A DNA stretch of 14,770 bases, from assembly GCA_019242435.1 (NCBI GenBank), contig JAFAVN010000331.1, positions 1 to 14,770 of the forward strand. The letters are read 5' to 3'. The position numbers and the translations under genes were made by a program. Below are positions 6,642 to 13,933 of this stretch, in pieces. The stretch's first letter is position 1; each line of letters starts with the position of its first letter. This stretch comes from Verrucomicrobiota bacterium (GTDB lineage: Bacteria > Verrucomicrobiota > Verrucomicrobiia > Chthoniobacterales > JAFAMB01). The notes beneath the pieces are model-generated. The model saw only the letters and a list, made by a program, of their open reading frames with translations, had not been told where the DNA came from and did not search any database.

Positions 6642-7481
6642 GTGACTGTTCTGGAATTGATTCAAAACACGACGACGTTCTTTCAGCGGAAGGGAGTGGA
6701 GTCGCCGCGTCTGAGCGTTGAATATCTGCTGGCGGAAGCTCTGGGGAAGCGACGGTTAGATCTTTATCTCGATTATGACCAGCAATTGCCAGAACAGATC
6801 TTAAAGCCGTTGCGAGAGAAAGTGCGGCGGCGTTCGGAAGGCGAGCCGTTGCAGCATCTGATCGGTTCTTGGGAATTTTATGGACGGCAATTTAAGACTG
6901 ATCGCCGGGCTTTAATCCCCAGACCGGAGACCGAACGTTTGGCCGAACTTGTACTGAATCGGATTGGAGGCGATGCGACCGGGCGCTTGGCTGACGTTGG
7001 CACCGGTTCCGGTGTTTTAGCAGTTACATTCGCGCTGGAGCGGTCCGATCTCAGAATTACCGCTACGGACATCTCTGCCGAGGCGTTAACGTTGGCGCGG
7101 GAAAATGCCGGGAGTCACGGCGTCGCTGATCGCATAATCTGGTGTGAAACCAACCTATTATCGGGCACAGAAGGCGAGTTCGATTTTCTGGTAGCAAATC
7201 TACCTTACGTTCCTACTGCCCAGATTACCGAGTTATCCCGAGAAGTTAGATACGACCCGATGCTCGCGTTGGACGGTGGTCCGGATGGCTTACACCTCAT
7301 CCGGTGCCTGATTTTCGACGCGCCTGCTTATCTCAGAGCAGGCGCCTGGATTTGCTTAGAGATTGGCATCAGTCAAAGTTCCGAGGTAACTAAGGTTTTA
7401 GAGCAGCAAAAATTTCGCGACATTTGTGTCGAGAACGATTACCAAGGAGTGGAACGTTTTGTAAGCGCGAGATATGGATAA
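6642..7481 (+). CDS. prmC: Release factor glutamine N5-methyltransferase PrmC/HemK
   Basis: SAM-dependent enzyme that methylates the GGQ glutamine of release factors; its substrate RF1 is encoded directly upstream. The 279-residue protein has the N-terminal helical domain (to about residue 80), the family signature LIPRPETERLAELVL (near residue 90), SAM motif I ADVGTGSGVLAV (about 116-127) and the acidic ATDISAEAL. The catalytic motif, normally NPPY in PrmC, reads NLPY at 186-189 (VANLPYVP), a form better known from KsgA/Erm rRNA methyltransferases; Asn and the Pro-Tyr pair are kept. The GTG start at 6642 fits the family start. The stop overlaps the murA ATG by 8 bases, implying coupled translation. 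Overall similarity and position make the PrmC identity secure despite the motif variant. Confidence 0.95.
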   Translation: MTVLELIQNTTTFFQRKGVESPRLSVEYLLAEALGKRRLDLYLDYDQQLPEQILKPLREKVRRRSEGEPLQHLIGSWEFYGRQFKTDRRALIPRPETERLAELVLNRIGGDATGRLADVGTGSGVLAVTFALERSDLRITATDISAEALTLARENAGSHGVADRIIWCETNLLSGTEGEFDFLVANLPYVPTAQITELSREVRYDPMLALDGGPDGLHLIRCLIFDAPAYLRAGAWICLEIGISQSSEVTKVLEQQKFRDICVENDYQGVERFVSARYG

Positions 7482-8733
7482 AATCGTCGTACACGGGGGT
7501 CATCCGGTGTCCGGGGCTGTGAGAATCAGCGGCTCAAAAAATTCGGCCTTACCCATTCTCGCCGCTACCCTACTGACTAAGGAGCCTTGTGTCATCCATC
7601 GGGTGCCGGATCTCAGCGATGTGCATTACATGCTGCAGATCCTGAATCGTTTGGGAGCGGATGTTGAAAGGGCGAGTGGCGTGGTGACCGTAAGAGCGGA
7701 AATGGTGGAGACCATCGCTCCCTACGACATTGTGAGGAAAATGCGCGCTTCGGTATGCGTGCTCGGGCCGCTGCTAGGCCGGGAAAAGGAAGCGACAGTT
7801 TCACTGCCGGGCGGGTGCGTTATCGGGGACCGGCCGATAGATCTTCATCTGAAGGGGTTCGAAGCCCTGGGTGCTGCGGTACGAGTGCATGCCGGCAATG
7901 TGAAGGTATTCGCGCCGGAATTAAAGGGAGCAAAAATTTCTCTGAAAGGGAAGTTCGGGACGACGGTGCTGGGCACCGACAATGTTTTAATGGCAAGCGT
8001 GCTGGCTGACGGTGTGACGGTTATAGAAGATGCGGCTTGCGAGCCGGAGGTTGTTGATCTGGCGAATTTCCTAAACAAAATGGGCGCTCGAATTGAAGGC
8101 GCCGGTACCTCCCGGATCGTGGTCGAGGGCGTAAAAGAGTTACACTCGGCGGAACATGAAGTAATCCCTGACCGGATCGAAGCCGGCACATTTTTGATAG
8201 CCGGCGCGATAGCCGGACGTGAGGTAACTGTTACCCGCGCCCGGTACGACCATTTAACTGCGGTAACCAGTGCTTTGGAGGCCTGCGGTTTTAATATTGT
8301 CGGAACGAACGGAGCAGTCACCATTCGCCCGAACGGCTCCCTTCATTCATTATCCCTGCGAACTGAGCCTTACCCGGGGTTCCCGACGGATATGCAAGCC
8401 CAGATGTGCGCTCTGTTAGCCACAGCCAAAGGCGACAGCATGATTACGGAGAATATTTTCCCCCAAAGATTCATGCATGTTTCCGAGTTGAAGCGCATGG
8501 GTGCGGCAATCGAGCTGGATGGCGCGACGGCAAACATCCGCGGAGTTAACGCTTTAAGCGGCGCTCCCGTAATGGCCAGTGATTTACGGGCATCGGCGGC
8601 ATTGGTGTTAGCCGGATTGCAAGCCGAAGGTCAAACCGAGATTAACCGCGTGTACCATATCGATCGGGGTTACGAGCTCATCGACGAAAAGCTATGTAGT
8701 TTGGGCGCGCAGATCGAGCGGGTGAAGGTGTGA
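7474..8733 (+). CDS. murA: UDP-N-acetylglucosamine 1-carboxyvinyltransferase MurA
   Basis: Catalyses the first committed step of peptidoglycan synthesis, transfer of enolpyruvate from PEP to UDP-GlcNAc, in the cytoplasm. The 419-residue protein matches the family length. Key residues are in canonical positions: Lys22-Asn23 (SGSKNSALP), the PEP-binding and fosfomycin-reactive Cys115 (LPGGCVIGDRPIDLHL), Asp306 (GFPTDMQAQ) and the C-terminal Arg of SDLRASAALVLAG. Cys115, rather than the Asp seen in some lineages, predicts intrinsic fosfomycin sensitivity of the enzyme. Its start overlaps prmC by 8 bases, so it is probably the last gene of a prfA-prmC-murA unit. No strong terminator follows, only small hairpins. 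Confidence 0.98.
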   Translation: MDKIVVHGGHPVSGAVRISGSKNSALPILAATLLTKEPCVIHRVPDLSDVHYMLQILNRLGADVERASGVVTVRAEMVETIAPYDIVRKMRASVCVLGPLLGREKEATVSLPGGCVIGDRPIDLHLKGFEALGAAVRVHAGNVKVFAPELKGAKISLKGKFGTTVLGTDNVLMASVLADGVTVIEDAACEPEVVDLANFLNKMGARIEGAGTSRIVVEGVKELHSAEHEVIPDRIEAGTFLIAGAIAGREVTVTRARYDHLTAVTSALEACGFNIVGTNGAVTIRPNGSLHSLSLRTEPYPGFPTDMQAQMCALLATAKGDSMITENIFPQRFMHVSELKRMGAAIELDGATANIRGVNALSGAPVMASDLRASAALVLAGLQAEGQTEINRVYHIDRGYELIDEKLCSLGAQIERVKV

Positions 8734-8910
8734 TGAAGCCGCCGACTGTTGGATTGAAAACCGGTGACGCTGATGCGTGAACCCGGCAGCGAAGCTGCGA
8801 CTCACTAACGCCTAGCGCTCGTCTATTTTGGCCATTCCTAGGGCTGTACCCTCTAGGCTTCTAAATCGCCGCTCGGGTGCTGGAGCCGCCCTGGAGCGTC
8901 GGCTCCAAAC
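8734..8910. other. Convergent intergenic region with small hairpins
   Basis: 177 bases between murA and the oppositely oriented EamA gene. I see a short hairpin GCAGC-GAA-GCTGC (8786-8798), an imperfect palindrome around CCTAGGGCTGTACCCTCTAGG (8837-8857), and the stronger stem listed separately at 8881-8907. There is no credible ORF, and no T run follows any stem. Confidence 0.5.
8881..8907 (-). terminator. Hairpin just after the EamA gene stop (possible terminator)
   Basis: TGGAGCCG (8881-8888) pairs perfectly with CGGCTCCA (8900-8907) around an 11-base loop. On the minus strand it begins three bases after the EamA stop codon, a typical terminator position. No U-rich tract follows on either strand, so intrinsic termination is doubtful. 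The GGAGCCG/CGGCTCC core is the same as in the hairpin repeats A-C, so it may instead be a decayed relative of that element. Confidence 0.4.
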
Positions 8911-9867
8911 CTATCCCACAACCCCGGCCTCGCCGCCTCCGGCGCGCGGAACCTCAGAACCGGACGCCAAAAGGCTCCGGGTGAGCGACGTTCCCAAAAC
9001 AACGAATCCGCCAACGATTGACCATGGAGCCGGGTGTTCCCCAATTGCCAGCATGACCCAGACGGGGTTCAGAATCGGTTCGATCATGCCGATCAGCGAC
9101 GCGTCCAGTGCACGCACATGCCGGATCGCCCGTGCATACAGTAAATAGGGGACAGTTAATTGCACAACCCCAAGCGCGATTAACCAAGGCCAATTACGTC
9201 CCAGGTTGGTGGCCGGTAACATAGCTGGTAATGCGACCAACACAGTTATCCCGTTCCCGATAAAAACAGCGGTTTCTGGGGAACGATTTTTCTGCCGTCG
9301 CATCAAGACTGTGAGGCAGGCAAAAGAAACACCGCTGATAAGTGCCGCAATCACCCCCCAAGTTCCAGCTAACGATAGCCGGTCACAAAAGAAGAGCCCG
9401 ATTCCGGCGAAGGCGATGAAAATCAAGATCCAATCAGACCAGCGAACCGATTCTTTGAGAAGCCAAGGACTGAGTAGGGCGATATAAATTGGGGCGGTAT
9501 ATTGTAGAAAGATCGCGTTGGCTGCAGTGGTCAGTTTGGTAGAGATCACAAACAGGATGACGGTCGCGGCATAGGCCAGGCCTCCGAGAAAAGCGACCCA
9601 GGAAAGCTGCTTGACTACCGAGGGCTTCACCAGACCGATCAGCAAAACCGCGATCAGGCTACGCGAGCCGGCAATCGCCATCGGATTCCAGTCGATCGAC
9701 TTTATCAATACTCCGCCCAGTGACCACATCAGGGCCGTCAAAAGCAGCAGGACGACGTACTTAGGTGTTCGGCGTTCGGCACTGTCCTTTATGGGTTCCG
9801 GGTTCGGTGTTTGGCGTTTGGCGTTCGCTATGGGCACGAGATCACTATTTTTCCGGGGATCCATCAT
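8911..9867 (-). CDS. EamA/DMT-superfamily permease (10 TM helices)
   Basis: Predicted inner-membrane drug/metabolite transporter of the EamA (RhaT-like) family. Ten hydrophobic helices are visible in two five-helix repeats, for example VVLLLLTALMWSLGGVLI, NAIFLQYTAPIYIALLSPWL (typical helix 4), WGVIAALISGVSFACLTVLM and SLIGMIEPILNPVWVMLAIG (typical helix 9 with its EP motif). I start it at ATG 9867 (318 residues); the open frame reaches a TTG at 9900, and ATG 9864 is equivalent. The roughly 30 residues before helix 1 are odd: the segment ANAKRQTPNPEPIKDSAERR is encoded by short-unit GTTCGG/GTTTGG repeat DNA rather than conserved transporter sequence. Family members usually start just before helix 1. 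Substrate is unknown; amino acids or other metabolites are typical. Confidence 0.88.
   Translation of the reverse strand: MMDPRKNSDLVPIANAKRQTPNPEPIKDSAERRTPKYVVLLLLTALMWSLGGVLIKSIDWNPMAIAGSRSLIAVLLIGLVKPSVVKQLSWVAFLGGLAYAATVILFVISTKLTTAANAIFLQYTAPIYIALLSPWLLKESVRWSDWILIFIAFAGIGLFFCDRLSLAGTWGVIAALISGVSFACLTVLMRRQKNRSPETAVFIGNGITVLVALPAMLPATNLGRNWPWLIALGVVQLTVPYLLYARAIRHVRALDASLIGMIEPILNPVWVMLAIGEHPAPWSIVGGFVVLGTSLTRSLLASGSEVPRAGGGEAGVVG
9765..9836 (+). repeat. Short-unit GGCGTTCGG/GGCGTTTGG repeat inside the EamA 5' coding region
   Basis: The plus strand reads GTGTTCGGCGTTCGGC (9765-9780), then a break, then GGGTTCCGGGTTCGGTG followed by TTTGGCGTTTGGCGTTCG (to about 9833), a degenerate repeat of 6-8 base words. 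It lies antisense to, and within, the N-terminal coding part of the EamA gene. An inverted partner lies at 9920-9947. Confidence 0.6.
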
Positions 9868-9919
9868 GGCGTCTGAGCAAAGTCCGCGTCCCCTATACAA
9901 CGCATTTGCGCTTTCGGGT

Positions 9920-9947
9920 CGAACGCCGAACGCCAGACGCCGAACGG
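9920..9947 (-). repeat. Inverted partner of the GGCGTTCGG repeat, upstream of the EamA gene
   Basis: The plus strand reads CGAACGCCGAACGCC then AGACGCCGAACGG, the reverse complement pattern of the repeat at 9765-9836; GGCGTTCGGC at 9771-9780 is exactly complementary to 9925-9934. The two arrays flank the likely EamA start codon and could fold into a stem around it. It sits in the 87-base gap between fabF and the EamA gene. Confidence 0.6.
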
Positions 9948-9954
9948 ACCACCC

Positions 9955-11202
9955 CTATTCAAGCGCTTTGAAGCAAAGCGTGGCGTTGTGACCACCAAAG
10001 CCGAAAGAGTTATTGAGCGCGACCCGCACCTTCTTTTCTTTGGCGACGTTAGGCACGTAGTCGAGATCGCACTCCGGATCCGGATTCTCCAGATTAATGG
10101 TGGGTGGCACTACGCCATGTTGCATAGCAAGGATACAAACCGCGCTTTCCACCGCGCCAGCCCCTCCGAGCAAGTGGCCAACCATCGATTTCGTCGAGCT
10201 GATGAGGAGACCTTGCTTAGCATAGTCGCCGGCAAACCGCTTGATTGCATTCGTTTCGCACACATCGCCGGGCGGTGTCGAGGTAGCATGGGCATTGATG
10301 TAGTCGATATCGGTGGGATTTACGCCGGCTCGATCCACTGCCATCTGCATTCCCCGGGCAACGGGGCCGCCGTCAGGTTTCGGCGCAGTCATGTGGTAGG
10401 CGTCACAAGTCAAACCATACCCGGCGAGCTCGCAATAGATGCGCGCACCCCGAGCCCGTGCGTGCCCGTACTCCTCCAGAACCAAAATGCCGCCTCCTTC
10501 ACCCATCACGAATCCGTCACGATCCCGGTCGAAAGGTCGGGACGCTCGCTCAGGTTCATCGTTTCGGGTGCTCATCGCTCGCATCGCGCAAAAACCGCCT
10601 ACTCCCAGAGTGTTGATCACCGCTTCACAGCCGCCGGCCAAGAAAACTTCTGCCTCGTTATCGCGAATCATCCTCCAGGCTTCACCGATAGAATTGGCTG
10701 AAGTGGCGCACGCCGTCACAATCGAGAAGTTTGGTCCCTCAAATCCGTACTCCATGGCGATCATGCCGCTGGCCATGTTCACGATCATCATTGGCACCAT
10801 GAAAGGCGAAACTCTGGACGGACCCTTCTTGAGGAAAACGATGTGTTGGCCTTCGAGGGTGGTGAGTCCACCGATTCCACTGCCAACCAGCACACCGGCC
10901 CGTGTCCGGTCTGTGCGCTCGAGGTCCAAACCGCTATCTTGAAGCGCCTGTTTTGCGCAGGCCAACGCGAATTGGGCAAATCGATCAGTCCGCCTGATGT
11001 CCTTGAGATTCGCCAGATAATTGGCCGGATCGAACTCAGGAACTTCACCGGCGATCTGGCAATCAAACATCGACGCGTCGAATTGCGTGATCTTGCGGAC
11101 TCCGCTTCGACCGGCTATCAGGTTGTCCCAGAAAGTCTTTAAATCACTGCCGATTGGCGTAATAACGCCCATTCCGGTGACTACAACACGTCGATCACTC
11201 AT
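9955..11202 (-). CDS. fabF: 3-oxoacyl-[acyl-carrier-protein] synthase II (FabF)
   Basis: Condensing enzyme of type II fatty acid synthesis, extending acyl-ACP with malonyl-ACP. The 415-residue protein shows the full KAS II set: N-terminal RRVVVTGMGVITPIG, active-site Cys165 (VTACATSANSIGEA), His305 (NAHATSTPPGD), Lys338 and His343 (KSMVGHLLGGAGA), the RPFDRDRDGFVMGEG signature (222-236), and the closing NNSFGFGGHN. The ATG at 11202 matches the family start. It lies 51 bases downstream of guaB3 on the same strand, so co-transcription is possible. The usual upstream acpP is missing here, so it is not in a standard fab operon. A polyketide-type KS role cannot be excluded but nothing in the sequence suggests it. 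Confidence 0.96.
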   Translation of the reverse strand: MSDRRVVVTGMGVITPIGSDLKTFWDNLIAGRSGVRKITQFDASMFDCQIAGEVPEFDPANYLANLKDIRRTDRFAQFALACAKQALQDSGLDLERTDRTRAGVLVGSGIGGLTTLEGQHIVFLKKGPSRVSPFMVPMMIVNMASGMIAMEYGFEGPNFSIVTACATSANSIGEAWRMIRDNEAEVFLAGGCEAVINTLGVGGFCAMRAMSTRNDEPERASRPFDRDRDGFVMGEGGGILVLEEYGHARARGARIYCELAGYGLTCDAYHMTAPKPDGGPVARGMQMAVDRAGVNPTDIDYINAHATSTPPGDVCETNAIKRFAGDYAKQGLLISSTKSMVGHLLGGAGAVESAVCILAMQHGVVPPTINLENPDPECDLDYVPNVAKEKKVRVALNNSFGFGGHNATLCFKALE

Positions 11203-11253
11203 CGCTTACTGATTTCGGGTTATTTGGTCTGCAGACTTTAGGCAACTGAATTC

Positions 11254-12438
11254 TCAGGAATTTCGCGATCCCATGCCCACCATTTGAGCCTGCTGGAACA
11301 ATTTTCCTTCGGTTCGAATGGAAGGGGCGATGATGATCTCGGTCTCCTGGAACTCACGAAGGTTCGCGGCCCCAACGTTACCCATGCAGGTGGTAATAGC
11401 GCCCACCAGGTTCTGGCTACCGTCGTCGACCTCCGCGGGACCAAAAAGGATCTGCCGCAATGGGCCGGTAGTTCCCACCCGAATGCGGGTGCCCCGAGGT
11501 AGGTTCGCATGCGGGGTCGCCATTCCCCAATGGTACCCTTTACCAGGCGCTTCAATGGCTTTGGCGAAGGCGCTCCCAATCATGACCGCGTCCGCTCCGC
11601 ACGCCAGCGCCTTGCAAACGTCGCCTCCCTTACTCATACCTCCGTCGGTAATTATTGGGATGTAGCGCCCGCTCTTCTTGAGATAGTAGTCTCGCGCCGC
11701 TGCGCAATCGACAGTGGCAGTGACCTGGGGTACGCCCAGCCCCAGCACTCCGCGCGAGGTGCAGGCCGCTCCAGGACCAACCCCGATGAGAACCCCGGCA
11801 ACTCCGCACTCCATGATCTCTAGAGTCACTTCAAACCCTACTGTGTTCCCCACGATTATCGGGCAGCGCAGATCCTTACACAATCTTGCCAGATTCAGTG
11901 AGCGATATTCCGTGGAGACATGGCGTACAGTTGAAACAGTGCTCTGGACCACGAAGACATCCACCCCTGCCTCCTGGGCGATATGCCCGTAGTGCTCCGC
12001 TTTTTGCGGAATCGAGCTGACCGCCGCCACCACTCCTGAGTCCTTGATTTCCTTGATCCGAGCCGCAATTAGATCTTCCTGAACGGGCTCCTGGTAAATT
12101 TTCTGCAGTAGGCCCGTCACACTTTCTTTTTCAGCTTCCAGTACTTTGAGGAGCACCTCTTCCGGATTCTTATATCGGGTCTGGATTCCTTCGAGGTTGA
12201 GAACCGCTAGCCCTCCCAGTTTGCCCATTTCGATGGCGAAGCGGACATCTACTACTCCGTCCATCGCGCTGGCCAAAATCGGTATTGCCAGCTTAAGCGG
12301 GTCCTTGTCCTTGGCCGGAATTCCAAATGCGATATCCACTTCGTTCGGATTGATGGTGACCTGGCCTGGTACCAATGCAATCTCATCGAAGCCGTAGGTG
12401 ACACGCGCTTTTCGATTTCGGCCGATGAACATTGCCAT
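11254..12438 (-). CDS. guaB3: GuaB3-family IMP dehydrogenase (no CBS domains)
   Basis: TIM-barrel enzyme of the IMP dehydrogenase/GMP reductase superfamily, GuaB3 type. IMPDH oxidises IMP to XMP, the committed step to GMP. The catalytic-loop motif GVGPGAACTSR carries the presumed nucleophilic Cys226, followed by LGLGVPQVTA; ITDGGMSKGGDVCKALACGA and DAVMIGSAFA are the phosphate-binding segments. The CBS regulatory module of classical GuaB is absent: the barrel is continuous across the position where it is normally inserted. I chose ATG 12438 (394 residues) rather than 12471, because MAMFIGRNRKARVTYGFDEI is the usual family start and a GGAGG lies 11 bases upstream. It begins four bases after the zinc-ribbon gene stop. 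Whether it replaces or supplements a classical guaB is unknown. Confidence 0.9.
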   Translation of the reverse strand: MAMFIGRNRKARVTYGFDEIALVPGQVTINPNEVDIAFGIPAKDKDPLKLAIPILASAMDGVVDVRFAIEMGKLGGLAVLNLEGIQTRYKNPEEVLLKVLEAEKESVTGLLQKIYQEPVQEDLIAARIKEIKDSGVVAAVSSIPQKAEHYGHIAQEAGVDVFVVQSTVSTVRHVSTEYRSLNLARLCKDLRCPIIVGNTVGFEVTLEIMECGVAGVLIGVGPGAACTSRGVLGLGVPQVTATVDCAAARDYYLKKSGRYIPIITDGGMSKGGDVCKALACGADAVMIGSAFAKAIEAPGKGYHWGMATPHANLPRGTRIRVGTTGPLRQILFGPAEVDDGSQNLVGAITTCMGNVGAANLREFQETEIIIAPSIRTEGKLFQQAQMVGMGSRNS

Positions 12439-12442
12439 TTGA

Positions 12443-12682
12443 CTAAAGTCCTCCAAGTTGTCTTCTCTCATTCAGACTACCGCACCGCGGGCAACGAGGT
12501 AGCGGGTCAGTCGTCTTGTCTTCGAAAATAGAGGCACAAATCGTGCACCGGACCGCGTAACGCAAGGCTTGTTTTCTGCGTTTTTGTCGTTGCCATCCGC
12601 TGAACAACCAGAGCCCGCAGACCACAACGGCGAAAACGTAGATATAGATAAAAATGAGAACAGGCAGCTCTACGCGAATCAT
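12443..12682 (-). CDS. Small membrane-anchored zinc-ribbon protein
   Basis: 79-residue protein of unknown function. Residues 7-29 (PVLIFIYIYVFAVVVCGLWL) form one transmembrane helix, followed by a strongly basic stretch QRQKRRKQALR consistent with the positive-inside rule, then a compact zinc ribbon with CTIC (Cys46, Cys49) and CPRC (Cys64, Cys67). The predicted topology puts the ribbon in the cytoplasm at the membrane surface. ATG 12682 is the only sensible start; no strong Shine-Dalgarno is seen. The stop lies four bases before the guaB3 ATG and contains that gene's ribosome site, so the two are almost certainly one transcript. It could be an adaptor or a metal or redox sensor; I do not recognise a named family. 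Confidence 0.8.
   Translation of the reverse strand: MIRVELPVLIFIYIYVFAVVVCGLWLFSGWQRQKRRKQALRYAVRCTICASIFEDKTTDPLPRCPRCGSLNERRQLGGL
12450..12454 (-). promoter_or_regulatory. Shine-Dalgarno GGAGG deciding the guaB3 start
   Basis: On the minus strand GGAGG stands 11 bases before ATG 12438 and downstream of the alternative ATG 12471, so it supports the shorter GuaB3. It is also the Gly-Gly codon pair that ends the zinc-ribbon gene, which ties translation of the two genes together. Confidence 0.65.
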
Positions 12683-12791
12683 GTCTAGCCTGAATACATT
12701 ACACTCTTTCCTAAGACGACTGCATGGGTGTTTGCCGCGGATTACTCATGAATTCTCAACCCGTCCATTTGCCTGACGAACTGCCCGGGGT

Positions 12792-13532
12792 CTAAGGATT
12801 TATGGGCGATCCAGGATGCCATCCCCAGTGGAGCGTTACCGTGCCCCAAGTCTCCTTGTCCGCAGGCTCGAACCGGATGCGCCGGACCACGTCGTCTGCC
12901 ACATGGTCCAACTGATCGTTGCCGGAGCTCCTCCACAAAAAGAGATACTTTACCTCTCCTTCTTTACTGATTCCGGCGAAAAAAGTGCTGGGCTCGGAGA
13001 CCCGACGGCTGCCAGGCAATTTCGGAGGTGCGACCGGATGCCTGGTTTCTAGCGATTCTCCGAATTCCAAGCGGCTGGGAAAACTGATGTTCGGTTTAGA
13101 CGCAATCGGTCGCTCACGTCTCATTAAGAGGTTGTCTTGAGTGAAAAGCGAAGGAGAAGATATCTCTTCGGGAGGACGATTGACCGGGTTCCGCTGGATC
13201 CCGGGTACTTCGGTGGCATAGGTCGGCCGATACGGCGGCACGAGTTGCGACGCTTGAAGGTCGTTGGTCTGCGGGGCCGTGATCATTGCCGGATCATTCA
13301 GCTCGACCCAATCAAGCAGTTGTTGATCCTGCGGATTTGCCGGGTTCAGTACGGACACCGCAGCGGTTGGCGGGGGAAGAGCATTTCCCGCAGGATAAAC
13401 GACGTGGAAAATGTAAAGCCCTGCGAAATGCAAACCCAAGGAAGCTACGATCAACCACAGCAAACGGTGATCCCATCGCGTCCTGCTCCAATCGAAAATG
13501 AAAATGGTTGGAAAATGAGCAGTACGCTTCAC
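12792..13532 (-). CDS. TonB-like energy transducer
   Basis: Periplasm-spanning protein that couples the ExbB/ExbD motor to outer-membrane transporters. I chose GTG 13532, whose last two bases are shared with the exbD stop (GTGA), giving 246 residues; a TTG at 13583 would extend it 17 residues into exbD. It has a short cytoplasmic N-terminus, one transmembrane helix at about 24-45 (LLWLIVASLGLHFAGLYIFH) containing SLGLH, the SxxxH pattern of TonB (Ser16/His20 in E. coli). A Pro-rich linker follows (VPPYRP, NRPPEEISSP, APPKLPG). The C-terminal domain has the TonB_C-like strands GISKEGEVKYLFLWRSSG, then LDHVADDVVRRIRFEPA and GTVTLHWGW. It is the third gene of an exbB-exbD-tonB operon. No TonB-dependent receptor is in the window, so the cargo is unknown. 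Confidence 0.85.
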   Translation of the reverse strand: MKRTAHFPTIFIFDWSRTRWDHRLLWLIVASLGLHFAGLYIFHVVYPAGNALPPPTAAVSVLNPANPQDQQLLDWVELNDPAMITAPQTNDLQASQLVPPYRPTYATEVPGIQRNPVNRPPEEISSPSLFTQDNLLMRRERPIASKPNISFPSRLEFGESLETRHPVAPPKLPGSRRVSEPSTFFAGISKEGEVKYLFLWRSSGNDQLDHVADDVVRRIRFEPADKETWGTVTLHWGWHPGSPINP

Positions 13533-13933
13533 GGCGCCTTGGGAGACGTTGCCAGAATCACAGAATAACCCCGGTCCAGGCAAAGGTTCATTACTTGAAC
13601 TACCGATCCCTGGGGCGCATCGCGGTCCGCTCGGATAATCATCGATTTGTCGGTCACCGGGTCCCTATCGAGCGCATGTCGCAGCTCGTCTAAAGTCACT
13701 GGCTGGTCCCGGTAGTAAATACGCGGAAAAGGACCGGCGGTGACGGTTACAATGACCGGATTGCCGACTGTTCCCAGGGTAAATTTTGAGAAGGGTAGAT
13801 TGACGCTGATCCCCGGGTGCACCAGGAATGCGGAGCTTACCACGAACAGCAGGAGGAGCAGACACACAACCTCCACCAGAGGCACGATAAACAAAAGGTA
13901 AGCATTGAGCCGGACTGCGCGCTCTAGCTTCAT
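13529..13933 (-). CDS. exbD: ExbD/TolR-family proton-channel subunit
   Basis: Inner-membrane subunit that with ExbB forms the proton-driven motor for TonB. The 134-residue protein has a single helix at about 15-37 (IVPLVEVVCLLLLLFVVSSA) and a periplasmic domain with the usual VHPGISVNLP, then VTVTAGPFPRIYYRDQPVTL, and MIIRADRDAPQGSVVQVMNL and GYSVILAT. The proton-carrying Asp of the helix (Asp25 in E. coli ExbD) is Glu21 here (PLVEVV instead of the usual PLIDVV). The start ATG overlaps the exbB stop as ATGA, and its stop overlaps the tonB GTG, so the three genes are tightly coupled. ExbD is preferred over TolR because a TonB with an SxxxH helix follows, but the two are hard to separate by sequence alone. 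Confidence 0.9.
   Translation of the reverse strand: MKLERAVRLNAYLLFIVPLVEVVCLLLLLFVVSSAFLVHPGISVNLPFSKFTLGTVGNPVIVTVTAGPFPRIYYRDQPVTLDELRHALDRDPVTDKSMIIRADRDAPQGSVVQVMNLCLDRGYSVILATSPKAP

Noticed and set aside
7845..8324. 159-codon minus-strand ORF
   Set aside because: It is antisense to murA, which is intact with canonical active-site residues.
9988..10701. Long plus-strand ORF (237 codons)
   Set aside because: It lies entirely antisense to fabF, whose catalytic residues and length are complete.
12439..12471. Eleven-residue N-terminal extension of GuaB3
   Set aside because: The shorter start matches the family N-terminus and has a GGAGG upstream; the longer start would overlap the zinc-ribbon gene by 29 bases.
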